64,000 bases of DNA from Fuerstiella sp. (GTDB lineage Bacteria > Planctomycetota > Planctomycetia > Planctomycetales > Planctomycetaceae): contig JALHMY010000048.1 of the NCBI GenBank assembly GCA_022843805.1, positions 1 to 64,000 on the forward strand, read 5' to 3'. How positions within the stretch are numbered: the first letter of the stretch is position 1; each line of letters opens with the position of its first letter. The position numbers and the translations under genes are program-made. The notes beneath the pieces were generated by a model. It was not told where the DNA came from and searched no databases. It saw nothing but the letters and a program-made list of their open reading frames with translations. This document shows positions 1 to 8,716 of this stretch, one piece after another.

Positions 1-114
1 ACCGAGGCAGTCGTCCCAGACCAGAGTGGCGGATGATGAAGTCTGCCAGAAATCCGGATGATCAATCTTCCATCCCAGTGCGGCCATGTATTCCGTGATG
101 ATGGATTTATTCAT
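1..114 (-). CDS. Hypothetical protein, N-terminal part only (runs off the window)
   Basis: The minus strand has an open frame of 38 codons from an ATG at 112-114 to the window edge, starting MNKSIITEYMAALGW and rich in Trp, Asp and Ser. The ATG overlaps the TGA of the upstream small frame (ATGA), the tight coupling usual for genes of one transcript. I do not recognise the family. Because it lies just downstream of a run of toxin and immunity genes, it may be another immunity or toxin-tip gene, but this is inference from position alone. Confidence 0.4.
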   Translation of the reverse strand, partial: MNKSIITEYMAALGWKIDHPDFWQTSSSATLVWDDCLG

Positions 115-233
115 TCTTTTCCGGCTCGCCCTGCGGCCGCTCCATATTCCCGAATAAACACTGAGGCAATCTCATGCGGTGGAACGGTAAAGCATGTAAA
201 CATGACTACATGGTAATCGTCATAGGGGAACAT
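111..233 (-). CDS. Small hypothetical protein or gene remnant (40 aa)
   Basis: A minus-strand frame starts at the ATG at 231-233 and encodes about 40 residues (MFPYDDYHVVMFTCF near the start, ending GRAGKE). The frame stays open upstream for about 15 more codons without a better start, so this may be the 3' end of a longer gene that has lost its 5' part. It ends in an ATGA overlap with the gene that leaves the window. The composition looks like protein coding but the family is unknown. Possibly part of the adjoining toxin/immunity cassette array. Confidence 0.35.
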   Translation of the reverse strand: MFPYDDYHVVMFTCFTVPPHEIASVFIREYGAAAGRAGKE

Positions 234-481
234 GAAACGGGTACCGGCCTGAGCATGTGGGTTGAAAATTGTTAATGTTCATTCCGTCGTCGATCGATCT
301 GCTGCAACCTGCCTGCAATAAGAATGGCGTTCGCAACGGGGACCATCCTCAATGAGAATTCCCCAGCAGCGACAGACCATTCTGAACGTCATCCGCATAA
401 ATCACGAAGATATTTGCATCCGGCATGAGATTGGCCATTAATGCGGGTCGCGACGCAATCGGCGTGTTGAGAAAACGATTT
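234..481. other. Spacer without recognisable gene
   Basis: I see no convincing reading frame, RNA or repeat here. It separates the last recognisable immunity gene from the small genes at the left edge. Confidence 0.5.
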
Positions 482-868
482 TCATTCACTCTCAGCCGCG
501 TCCTTCTTTTTCAGCGATCGATCATTCGAAAATTGCGAATACTGCCTCTTGATGGCCGCCGCCCCAAGTTGATCAGCCACAGCGCGAAACCTCCGGAAGA
601 GAATGAAGAATTGTTCGGTCGCCTCCGACTCTCGCCCGAATTTTTCCAGAATGATTCCCTCCCATCCCACACAACCCGGCCCTCCGACCTCCATGAGCAG
701 CCACTCCCGGAATCCGTCAAAGTCACTGATTTCAGTGGGCTCAATCTCAGAACAGGCGAATTCGTAACCAAGAAGCCACAAGCTGACTTCATCAAATCGC
801 CTCGAACCCAGATAAAGGGGCGTTCTCGTTGCGAACCCCGAATCGAAAAGTTTAACTATTCGCCCCAT
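482..868 (-). CDS. Predicted immunity protein of the adjacent Hint/papain-like toxin
   Basis: This 128-residue protein (MGRIVKLFDSGFATRTPLY at the start) has no signal peptide or membrane segment and is acidic in its first half (IEPTEISDFDGF), ending with a lysine-rich tail (SLKKKDAAESE). It starts 33 bp after the stop of a polymorphic toxin on the same strand. A small acidic gene immediately downstream of a toxin tip is the standard immunity arrangement in RHS and contact-dependent inhibition loci. The toxin assignment is from its sequence; the immunity role is inferred from position and size only. An overlapping plus-strand frame at 425-913 is judged a shadow. Confidence 0.6.
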   Translation of the reverse strand: MGRIVKLFDSGFATRTPLYLGSRRFDEVSLWLLGYEFACSEIEPTEISDFDGFREWLLMEVGGPGCVGWEGIILEKFGRESEATEQFFILFRRFRAVADQLGAAAIKRQYSQFSNDRSLKKKDAAESE

Positions 869-901
869 CGCGTGCTCCTTGTGATGCGAGATAGCGTGAA
901 C

Positions 902-1987
902 TTACTCCGTTAGCAATAGATAGGGATCCGGAGTAAACCTGTAAAAATCGCCGACTTCGTCCAATGGATCAAGATTGTTGTTTCGCAACATGGCAATCCA
1001 ATCATCAATACCGATTCCATTGGGAAACGCCGGATCAATGAGATTTCCGTTCTCAAGAAGGAAGTAGTGGTGGTACATAATTCCTGATGGTTGCCCGGCC
1101 ACCGGGTACCCCGGCAGCTGACCGACAATACCGTGTTGATTCGGGTCCATGCGAATCCTGACAGCGTTCGGATGGGAGGCGAGTGCATCGTTTGCAAAAT
1201 CAAAGCAATCGTTGTGAACCAGTAATCCCGCTGCCGACACATGGTAAACATGCTGCCCGTCCACTTCCAGATTGTAAGTGAATTTCGGTGGTCCGCGGTG
1301 TGGGGTGATCCGTGTGATTTGAGACACGATGCCAGTTTCAGAACGCAGGAATTCTCCAGCCTGCAACTGACCGGCGGGGACAAAGTTTTTCCGGGTTTCA
1401 CTCCAGATGGGATGTGCATCGGTGACACCGAGCGGCTCGTTTAATCCCGAGATGCTCACATTAAGGATGTTACTGGCCGGGTGCCGCATCGTGCCGGTGA
1501 CGATGTGCCTTCCAATTCCGTGGTCGTCTTCGATTGGTGTTCAGGAATCGATGGACACGACTTCCGCCAGACCCTGCAACCCCATTTCGTGCAGTTCCAG
1601 CGAAACCATGCGGCCGGGCTCAGCGCCACTGGAATGTATCCAGGACAGAGGCCGCAGGAAGGCCAGATCGTAGACGATTCCGTCCGAAGTCATTTTCAAA
1701 CGAACAGCCCGCCATGTGGCCGGCTGGATCACCGACGGCGACTGTGTCTGCTCCCGAAGAGGATTACGGGCGACCACTCTCTGGCCGAGCCGAATGTCTT
1801 CAATGTTCTGAGTGATCAGATGTGTCTGAGGTGCGGACGTGGTTTCGCCGCTGACTGTCCCGGAAAGCGACGCAGGCCTTCGTACGGCCATTTCGGTCTG
1901 AGTGGCAGATGCCTTTTCCAGTGACGCCCGCAAGGAAAAGAAACACCCGGTCAGAAGAGCCACAGCAATCGCAATTCTGCGTGTCAT
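902..1987 (-). pseudogene. Secreted Hint-domain polymorphic toxin with papain-like tip, interrupted by in-frame TGA
   Basis: Two frames, 1541-1987 and 902-1540, lie in the same phase and are separated only by a TGA at 1541-1543. Read through, they give one 361-residue protein. Residues 1-20 form a hydrophobic leader (MTRRIAIAVALLTGC). Residues about 60-275 are a Hint (hedgehog/intein) domain: NIEDIRLGQRV, VTGTMRHPAS, VTDAHPIWSE and the closing motif VYHVSAAGLLVHN. The last 85 residues are the toxin tip: NDCFDFANDAL supplies a Cys, MYHHYFLLENGNLIDPAFP a His and Asp, the spacing expected of papain-fold (Tox-PL) peptidase or deamidase toxins. The stop lies where Hint domains normally have a Cys (S-C-P-P-I-E type motif, here S-*-T-P-I-E). 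Nonsense mutation, sequence error or, less likely, recoding would explain it. The downstream gene is the probable immunity gene. Confidence 0.75.
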
Positions 1988-1989
1988 CG

Positions 1990-2322
1990 TCAGACCTGAC
2001 TGTTCATGGCGTGTGAGGCATCGAATGTCCCCTGTCCCGGATGGTAAGAACTTTCAACAATGCCTCTGGCGTCCATGGCATGACCGTAATACTGGACTCC
2101 TTTTACTGCCCAGTTCATCTGGCAGGCGGGAACCTGACCGGCCATTGTGGAAACCACCGTTCCATAAACAACGCCGCCGCGGTACGACCAGGTATATGTC
2201 GCCGAGTTCGTATCAATTCCTCCATTGATTCCCAGCAGAGTCCGCAAATCGTTTGTCAGCCCCTGCAGATTCCGTCAACAAAGCCAGCCGCCGCATTGGC
2301 CGAGTAATCCAGCCAGTCACCA
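1990..2322 (-). pseudogene. Decayed RHS linker segment
   Basis: From about 2322 down, one minus-strand frame encodes DWLDYSANAAAGFVDGI and hits a stop at about 2261. The following sequence continues in another phase as LTNDLRTLLGINGGIDTNS and ends at 1990. Planctomycete RHS proteins have an equivalent linker (a region with a G(L/F).DGL..GLT..LR..LG.NG pattern) between the RHS core and the Hint or toxin part, so this is most simply one linker broken by a frameshift. The remaining C-terminal part (WSYRGGVVYGTVVSTMAG) is unassigned. It ends 2 bp before the start of the Hint toxin. Frame call and family are by eye. Confidence 0.5.
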
Positions 2323-2324
2323 TT

Positions 2325-2696
2325 TCAGACCATGATATTGGTTACGTTCGCAGAAAAATCCCGGCATGCGAACCAGATTATGCATTCTTGTTCCGGGTCG
2401 CGAACAAGGTAATTTCCAACCACATTACCCATTTCTTTGGCAGGTCTGATTTCAAGATGGCCAATACTGATTTCGCTCCAGTCTGGTTGTTGGATCCGAA
2501 GCTTTCGCACTCCATCAAACTCGAGATTGAGCCGTTCACTCTGATCTGAAGAACTCTTGCAAAGTATCAGAATAATACGTTGCTCCCAGTCACCATTTGG
2601 ACCTTTACCTTGCAACAATGATAATGAATGCACGACCGAAAACCTGGTTGGTTGCATCGAGTAATATTTATGAATGTGAGATTCGCAATCCATCAT
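2325..2696 (-). CDS. Predicted immunity protein of the RHS toxin tip
   Basis: A 123-residue cytoplasmic-looking protein without signal or membrane segments. Its ATG overlaps the stop of the upstream RHS toxin by the ATGA junction at 2693-2696, so the two are translationally coupled. It has a beta-rich middle (RIILILCKSS, LNLEFDGVRKLRI) and ends FACRDFSANVTNIMV. No immunity family could be assigned from memory. Function is inferred from coupling to the toxin and from size. An in-frame internal ATG at residue 14 is an alternative start, but the overlapping ATG is the better choice. Confidence 0.6.
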   Translation of the reverse strand: MMDCESHIHKYYSMQPTRFSVVHSLSLLQGKGPNGDWEQRIILILCKSSSDQSERLNLEFDGVRKLRIQQPDWSEISIGHLEIRPAKEMGNVVGNYLVRDPEQECIIWFACRDFSANVTNIMV

Positions 2697-3813
2697 TGAG
2701 GAAACTCTCCGAGTAAGTGATCGTCTACCTTTCGGCCAAGTGGAAATTCTGCCGAGTATTGCCAGCGTTCGTAGAGCACGTCCGGAATGTTTGCTGTGCG
2801 ATTTCCCGCGTTATAGTCTGTTCTCCCGATTAACCTACCGAATCCATCGTAGTGGGCTCGCCAAGGCTGAACGCGTCCCAAATCATCCACATAGTGCCCT
2901 TCAAGTTCCAAAGGTCCGGGCTCAACGTTTCGAGGAGCCTTACTTGAAATTGGGCCAATATTTGAAGGTGCTCCTCTTAAACTCGTCTGTCCGGGCAATC
3001 TGCCCATCGTGCCCGGAATGAGCGGTACCATGCCGAGCAGTGCTGGCCAGCTGGGTTTTTTAGTAAATTCCACAAATGAGGCGAGAGTGTCAATCGGATC
3101 GAATGCAGTTCTGATGGCAATGTCGAAACCGTTCACGATGGCCGATGTCGTGATCCCGCCGATTGCATCCACCGTCATCCGGTCCTGAATTCGTCTGGCA
3201 GTCAGTTCGGCGATCAGCATGTCATCCGGATCGTTTCGGTCATAGGCGATCGTCGCCATCCACTCGCTTGGCTGTAAAAAGTTGGATGGTGAGTACACAT
3301 GGAAATAGCCGACGTTTGAAATATAGACGGTCGTGATGAGGTTGGTCCCTCCGGCCTTGCACATCACGGCATTCCACACCGTACTCAGCCAGTTCAGGTA
3401 CCTGTTGTACCGACCCGTAACATCCTGGATATCCGATGCCGTCGGTCGCCAGGACGCTCCGCTGCTGACCGCTGTGTTCCCCGTGGGATCTATAAAACTG
3501 GTCGGGGAATTCTGCACATAGCGGGCGAGATTTGTGTCGAGACCTGCAAAGCCGATGGGGTCATTCGAAACAAAGCGACCTGTGGTCGCGTCATACCATC
3601 GGGCTCGGTAGTAGTATAGTCCGGCCTCCGCATCCCATTCGCGGCCGGTGAACGCGTGAAGCGGGGTGTCTGTCGAACTGGTCTGACCGGCGATCGTTCC
3701 AAACACCGTGTACGTGATGTGATTCAGGACGCTGGTCGTATCTGTCCCGAAATCATACGTGATTAAGTTCCGAATCGTTCCCAGATGATCGGCCGGGGAA
3801 AATCACTTTGAGA
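2693..3813 (-). pseudogene. RHS repeat-associated core with C-terminal toxin tip, 5'-truncated
   Basis: The frame is open from about 3813 (immediately after a TGA) to 2693. It opens with PADHLGTIRNLITYD, the conserved end of RHS/YD repeats, then LHAFTGREWDAEAGLYYYRAR and YDATTGRFVSNDPIGFAG, the RHS core cleavage region, then ARYVQNSPTSFIDPTG. The variable tip follows (about 250 residues) with a hydrophobic stretch (WPALLGMVPLIPGTMG) and the end RTDYNAGNRTANIPD, a pattern also seen at the tips of other polymorphic toxins. A GTG at 3704-3706 could be a start, but the RHS repeats, shell and signal peptide are absent: an intact RHS protein is over 1,000 residues. So this is an orphan RHS tip, as arises when tips are displaced by recombination. 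The immunity gene overlaps its stop. Confidence 0.75.
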
Positions 3814-3880
3814 CGTCAGTCAAAAAAAAGGTCACGGGAGTTACGCACTTCATTAGCGGACTTTCTGGTATACTGAAAAA

Positions 3881-4672
3881 CTATTTTGCAGCCTTGTTGT
3901 CATTGAATTCATCCTGGCTTGCCATTGCACTACCGTCGATCGAAATCGCGACCCTCGTGTTCGGATTGTCGATCTTCAATTCGATTGCCGAAGGGTGGCC
4001 CGGTTCTCCTTCATAAAACTTACAATCCTCTCCGTGCTCCAGACGAAACGCTCCACTTCTAAACCTCTTGTTGCTCGTAAGATTCACTCTGAATCGATAT
4101 TCCCCAGGGGCGAGTTCCGGGAAGACAACACGATTCGTCTGAGAATCCATCCTCGCAAACAGCTCGGTCTCGATGATGAATAAGTATCCGCCAGGAGTTG
4201 AACCATCGCGATTTCCGGGATGCTTTGTTCGAATTTCTTCGGTCCAAAAGGGGTGTCCACTCACTTTTTTAATGTCGAAGTCAAGTGAATGATTTTCTTC
4301 TAAAAGTATGCCAGCGAATGGTGGGTCATCAATTCCCCACATTCCACATGCCGCGGATCGACCTGTACGGTTCACAATTCGTAACGTATCTCCGGGATGC
4401 GCCACAATGACTGGTGGACCGGATTGGCCCTGGTTGGTTTGTGGCCTGCGAAACTCTAAAATCAGTTCTCGCGTTACTGGAGTCTTCCAGTGCCGTTTCA
4501 TCGACGCCGGATACCGGTGAGCATGCATACAAACGGAGTCATTTACCAACTGACTCGCGTTTCGAAGTTCGATTTGAAACTCTGCACTTCTGACCTCTAA
4601 ACCCGTAATTGCGAGGAGGATCAAAGTGACCAGCGAAAAAATGCGTTTAGCAACACGCCAAGTGCAAATCAT
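3881..4672 (-). CDS. Secreted protein, possible cupredoxin-like fold
   Basis: I choose the ATG at 4670-4672 because it starts a clear signal peptide (MICTWRVAKRIFSLVTLILL, cleavage near EVRSA); the frame is open further upstream to 4759, which would bury the signal. The mature part of about 235 residues includes VIVAHPGDTLRIVNRTG and then GYLFIIETELF and PGEYRFRVNLTS, the pattern of beta-sandwich cupredoxin-like proteins, with several His (MHAHR, KRHW, SGHPFW, KHPG) that might bind metal. Family is tentative. The gene stands alone between the RHS remnant and a divergent hydrolase. Confidence 0.6.
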   Translation of the reverse strand: MICTWRVAKRIFSLVTLILLAITGLEVRSAEFQIELRNASQLVNDSVCMHAHRYPASMKRHWKTPVTRELILEFRRPQTNQGQSGPPVIVAHPGDTLRIVNRTGRSAACGMWGIDDPPFAGILLEENHSLDFDIKKVSGHPFWTEEIRTKHPGNRDGSTPGGYLFIIETELFARMDSQTNRVVFPELAPGEYRFRVNLTSNKRFRSGAFRLEHGEDCKFYEGEPGHPSAIELKIDNPNTRVAISIDGSAMASQDEFNDNKAAK

Positions 4673-4851
4673 AGGCACCTTCAGGTGATTTGAGAGTCCA
4701 TTGGCCTGATTCGTAGAAGTTGACATCATCGGACCACTCCTCATTTCCAGGGCAATCATCGAAGATTCTGCACCGGATCTGGTTATCTGGCGAGTACCGT
4801 TCCAGTAAGTAAGGAATTAGATGGTGATTACTCCCATGCACTCATTTTTAG

Positions 4852-5188
4852 TTGCTTCACAAGTTGGAAGTGCCTGCTGCTCCCACCCCCAGCTTCGGTA
4901 AGGAATGCCCTTTCCGAGACGACTGTATCAAATCGCGTTCCTTCACGAACGACATCCTGACCGTTAACGGCGTGATGTCAACCTTGTCGCAGCCCCGTTC
5001 GCTGTCAATCCATTGCGATTCATGGAGCATCTCCAGGTTAGGCAGGTGAATGTAATTTCACATGCCCGCGGGTTGCGTTTCTGCGACGATGTGCGATAGT
5101 CGCTGTCCTGAGGCTGCAGTCCTTAACCGGGTATTTTCGGCCGCCTGATATCTTCAAGGTCGGCAACTTTATCAATGAGCGATTCAAT
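4852..5188. other. Spacer between divergent genes
   Basis: Only short frames without family resemblance. It should hold the promoters of the two flanking divergent genes, but I see no clear promoter or operator. Confidence 0.4.
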
Positions 5189-6838
5189 ATGATTACCATC
5201 CGTGTCACAGGCGGCGATCTGTTGTCTGTCATGTGCATGCTTCTGTGCCTTGTCTCAATGAATGTGACACATGCGGATACCGAAGTCGTCATCCACGGAA
5301 TTGGGTCATCGGTCGCTTCGGCCGTCACGATCAATACCCATGTTGAAAGCGTTACCTACTCGACTCCAAAAGAGGTGCAAATTAACGGAATCGATGCTGT
5401 CGAAATCCGGGGTATTGTCAAAGGTGTGGGCTGGGGAGGCACTGGCATTGTAAACCGAGCGGCGGATGAGCACTATCAGTATCGTATACCGTTTGTTGCC
5501 CGCTGGAGAAAACATGGCCAGTGCTCGCGACTGGTGTTTTTCAATCACGGTGGCGGACTTCGTCTGATCGATGCACTTAAACGTGAAAAGGCAGTGGGGG
5601 CTACCAACGAAAACCGTTTTGCCGAGCTGAATGGCGATAGTCTCGCAGGAGTTCCTGCACTGGTTGGTCAGGCGGTTTACATTTCGATCAACCGACGAGG
5701 GCTCCGGAGCGATGGATCATTTAGTGCAACATACACGAGTTCTGTCTCTCCTCTGACAGCAAACGAGGTCAGTAAGATCGAGATGGAACTGGCGGAGTCC
5801 GGCCCCGCAGGCTTCAAACATCCGGAAATTGTACCGGGAGCACCGGTCCCTGTCCTGCCAACGTATGACGCTGCGACCTGCCGAGACATCGCTCGTGCAC
5901 TTGAGCAGACGGTGGCAGGAATTCTCGGAAAACCCTTTCGTACAAAAATCGCTGTCGGAAATTCGTCAGGAGCCCGACTGTTTGCTGCCATTAACTTCGG
6001 GCGAAGCGTAATCGGCAAAAAGTCGGTCCGGACCGGGGGAAATCAGATTGAGCCGTACGTTAAGTCGTCAGGGCGAATCTTTGATGCTTATCTGTTGATC
6101 GGGTTTCCGTACGAACCTGGAGTTGAGCATGCGGACACTGAGATTCCGATGTCAGCGCCCACCGTTTTTCTGCAGGGACAGGCCGACGAGCGATACCAGC
6201 AGCATGTAACGATGGCCCACGAATTGTTGCTGAAAGGTGTGAGGCTGAATGGTGCAGTCTGGATTTATGACATCAGGAACCTGACCCATATTCCGCGTGA
6301 CATCGTGATGGGACCGCCATCAAATGGCGACCGCCTTGGCTGTTTCGCGAGTGCATCAATTCGTAACCTGACACAACTGATTGAAAATGGACAGACACTC
6401 CCTGTCAGCCGCATGGCCGGGCGAATCATCAACAATGAACTTCAGTTTGATCAGGCTGACGGCTCTGTCACCAGCTCTGCGCCTGTACCGAATGATCCTC
6501 GAATCGACGAGATTGTCATCGCAGCGGACCTGAAGCTGCAGACCCTCGGAAAAGACGAAACAAGTCGCTGGCAGGCAGTAACAGCTGTGCTTCCACGAGT
6601 CTGCGATGCAATTACTCCTCCGACAGTGGCCTGTCGGATCGGAGGATATAAATTGTCGTTCTCCGGTGCTCGGCTGACTCCGTTCTCCTCAGAAGTGCTC
6701 TCGAAGAACTACGGTAGTTTTGAGTGTTACCGATGTCGCATGTGCCAGGTCGTTTGTCGACTTGAACAGCAGCGTCTTTACGATTCACGAGTTGAGTCAG
6801 CGTTTGCAACGGGCGAACTCGCGAAACAACTATTCTGA
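5189..6838 (+). CDS. Secreted alpha/beta hydrolase
   Basis: A 549-residue protein with a signal peptide (LLSVMCMLLCLVSMNVTHA; the start may be the ATG at 5189 or a downstream in-frame ATG). The fold signs are an oxyanion-type motif FFNHGGGLR near residue 118, the nucleophile elbow GNSSGA near residue 258 (G-x-S-x-G), TVFLQGQADERY near residue 330 and a possible catalytic His in NLTHIPRD near residue 367. These fit the large exported alpha/beta hydrolase domain proteins common in planctomycetes; the substrate (ester or amide) is unknown. The last 40 residues contain a Cys-rich run (ECYRCRMCQVVCRLEQQ) unlike the rest, and the +1 frame over the same bases reads VTDVACARSFVDLNSS, so paired frameshifts near 6717-6775 are possible. 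Confidence 0.7.
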   Translation: MITIRVTGGDLLSVMCMLLCLVSMNVTHADTEVVIHGIGSSVASAVTINTHVESVTYSTPKEVQINGIDAVEIRGIVKGVGWGGTGIVNRAADEHYQYRIPFVARWRKHGQCSRLVFFNHGGGLRLIDALKREKAVGATNENRFAELNGDSLAGVPALVGQAVYISINRRGLRSDGSFSATYTSSVSPLTANEVSKIEMELAESGPAGFKHPEIVPGAPVPVLPTYDAATCRDIARALEQTVAGILGKPFRTKIAVGNSSGARLFAAINFGRSVIGKKSVRTGGNQIEPYVKSSGRIFDAYLLIGFPYEPGVEHADTEIPMSAPTVFLQGQADERYQQHVTMAHELLLKGVRLNGAVWIYDIRNLTHIPRDIVMGPPSNGDRLGCFASASIRNLTQLIENGQTLPVSRMAGRIINNELQFDQADGSVTSSAPVPNDPRIDEIVIAADLKLQTLGKDETSRWQAVTAVLPRVCDAITPPTVACRIGGYKLSFSGARLTPFSSEVLSKNYGSFECYRCRMCQVVCRLEQQRLYDSRVESAFATGELAKQLF

Positions 6839-7394
6839 CTCATGCGTCATCCGACAGGGATGGGACCACCGCACAACGCCATTGGTCGTGTTCCTCCACG
6901 AGGTTGTTTCAACTGAGAACAGGGGACCAGATCCCTGGGTGATTGCAGGAACGAATAATGCGGCCGCGATCGCAACGGCTGATGTTCCTCGACCTGGTTT
7001 CTGCATCGCAAGGATCCAGGACAGTTGAACAGAACGATCAATGTCACCGCTGCCGCCGGGTGTGTTTTTCCAGTATGCGTCACCCGTCTGACGACTCCAG
7101 TCGATTTCTTTGTTCTGGCATTTCCTCGTACTCGTACTCGATCGAAACGTCATCGACACGATTCGTTTCAATCCCGATTTTCCCCGACAATCTGATTCAA
7201 CTTCGATTGCGTCACAAACAACAAGCACGTGGTGAGTGTCATGGCAATCCAGCAGGAGATCGCGACTTGATGAGGGCCAGACGATACACGTCAGGTCATT
7301 CGTTATCGAAAATGCGATTTGTTCTTCAACGTCCTTTCGAGCAACTCGGGGGCTTCTCCTGCAACGTGCCAGAACACGGCGAGAGATACGGACT
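6839..7394. other. Spacer without supported gene
   Basis: Several short overlapping frames on both strands are present but none shows a domain, a plausible start or a bias consistent with translation. It may be a decayed gene; I could not identify its parent. Confidence 0.4.
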
Positions 7395-7802
7395 TCAGAT
7401 CTGGCGACCGGTTACTTTCGAGTAGAGCCAGTGTCTCGATTGCGAGTCAAAGTTCCCACCATTTCGAATTTTCATTACGACCACGTCATCTGGGATGTGC
7501 ATTAGTATCTCGTCCTGGTCGTCAAAATAGATCCCAATGTTCTTGTCCTTGATGACGATCGCCTTGTCTTCAAATCGACTGACCAGAATGATCTCCGAAT
7601 ATCGAATGCCGAAAGTGTCGACGTACTGTTTCGCTCTTTCGTAGTCGCGACGAAAGGAAATTACATAGACTTCCGCTGGCCAGAGATGCGACAGAGGCGC
7701 GAAGAAATGTGGTGCCTCGTCGATGCAGCCATCTAAATCGATTCCAATTGCCGGCACGTGATCCAAAGTACTAAGGCTCCGATTTGGAAATGGTTGCTGC
7801 AC
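7395..7802 (-). CDS. HAD-superfamily phosphatase-like protein
   Basis: A 135-residue protein. AIGIDLDGCIDEAPHFF near residue 18 is HAD motif I (DxDGxxxE, with Asp20 and Asp22 as likely nucleophile and acid/base). VYVISFRRDYERAKQY around residue 45 is motif II (Ser/Thr after a hydrophobic strand). KDKNIGIYFDDQDEIL around residue 85 is motif IV (DD). It is short with a minimal cap, like small 5'-nucleotidase or Cof-type hydrolases of phage and environmental bacteria. The substrate is unknown. The start at 7800-7802 leaves a short N-terminus (MQQPFPNRSLS). The gene stands alone. Confidence 0.7.
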   Translation of the reverse strand: MQQPFPNRSLSTLDHVPAIGIDLDGCIDEAPHFFAPLSHLWPAEVYVISFRRDYERAKQYVDTFGIRYSEIILVSRFEDKAIVIKDKNIGIYFDDQDEILMHIPDDVVVMKIRNGGNFDSQSRHWLYSKVTGRQI

Positions 7803-8341
7803 CGATTAGCGATAGGCAGGAATGGCAGTCATTTTTTGTCAGGAATGGATGTGCATTGTCAGCGAAAGTCAAAATCACCGGCTGCGGCTCGTGACATGGA
7901 AATGTTTAGAAAACGCACTACTACAGCTCGGACGCATTCTATTGTTCAGGTCAGCCGTCGTCATGGGGGGATTGTCGTCGGTCAAATGTAGTGCTTCTGT
8001 CTGGAGTTTGCCATAAGTATTCGGGGCCTCTGGCTATTGTACGAACGTCAGTAGGACGCTCTTCTTTCAACAGCCCCTGTCACGTTGAAAATGGAGATCA
8101 CAGGAGACCATCGATCGGTGGAGCGGTGAACCGGGTTGCGGTGTTGCCCGAACCCATGAGTGTGTGTCCGTTTCCTTTGTCACCGAATATGCCCATTCAG
8201 CCGCGATACATTTGTTTGGGCGACCGGGCAAAAATGGGGTTTGCCAATCAACAGTGCGGAACAGATCAGTATTGAAGATCCGAAGATACGACCTGCTGCT
8301 TTGATCAGGCACGTATTCGCTAAATGACTTTTCTTTATCGT
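7803..8341. other. Spacer without recognisable gene
   Basis: No frame with family resemblance on either strand; the sequence precedes a gene remnant and may contain its missing 5' part in unrecognisable form. Confidence 0.4.
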
Positions 8342-8344
8342 TAA

Positions 8345-8716
8345 TGCTGCGCAATCGATTGGCGTGCCAGCGAACGTGCTGGTCAGCCGCAGTTCCTCTA
8401 TGCTGACAAAAAGATCGTGGATATCCCCGGTTTCCCGGATGGCATTACCGGACAGGAGCTTTCCGAACGTACGTTTCGTCAGGCAACAGTTGCCCTGGTT
8501 CAGTTTCGAGTTGAGGAAGAACTGGTCGAAATTCTGGATACTGAGCACGCAGGAAAGGACGATGTCCTGAAGAACGTGATCACGACCAAAGGCGAACACC
8601 TTTGTCGTAAAGTCATTCTTGCCTGCGGTCTGCTGCATTATCCCAGGAAGCTTGCCGTTCTCGACTCGCTTGCAGAGAAAAAAGTCCATTACAAAGTGCC
8701 TCGACTCAACGATTAA
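8345..8716 (+). pseudogene. Fragment of a thioredoxin-reductase-like ferredoxin-NADP reductase
   Basis: After a TAA at 8342-8344 the frame encodes about 123 residues: AGQPQFLYADKKIVDIPGF, then DGITGQELSERTFRQA, then a strand pattern ending RKVILACGLLHYPRKL and EKKVHYKVPRLND. This is the middle of the TrxB-like ferredoxin-NADP reductase family (the GGQ...YP.K.IYDIPGFP...TGQEL region, then the G-x-H-Y stretch). The N-terminal FAD-binding GxGxxG segment and the NADP-binding half are missing, and the frame stops at VPRLND where the family continues. A full-length family member is about 330 residues. No start codon or SD supports expression, so it is a remnant. The minus-strand frame over 8180-8689 is a shadow. 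Confidence 0.7.

Noticed and set aside
1541-1543. Selenocysteine insertion at the TGA
   Set aside because: Kept as a remote option only; no SECIS-like stem is obvious to the eye and no selenoprotein machinery is visible in the window, so a nonsense mutation or error is more likely.
6943-7425. Plus-strand frame of 160 residues between two genes
   Set aside because: No motif, no credible start, and it overlaps the 3' end of the HAD-like gene on the other strand.
8180-8689. A minus-strand frame of 169 residues
   Set aside because: It is antisense to the recognisable ferredoxin-NADP reductase fragment on the plus strand, which has family motifs; the minus frame has none.
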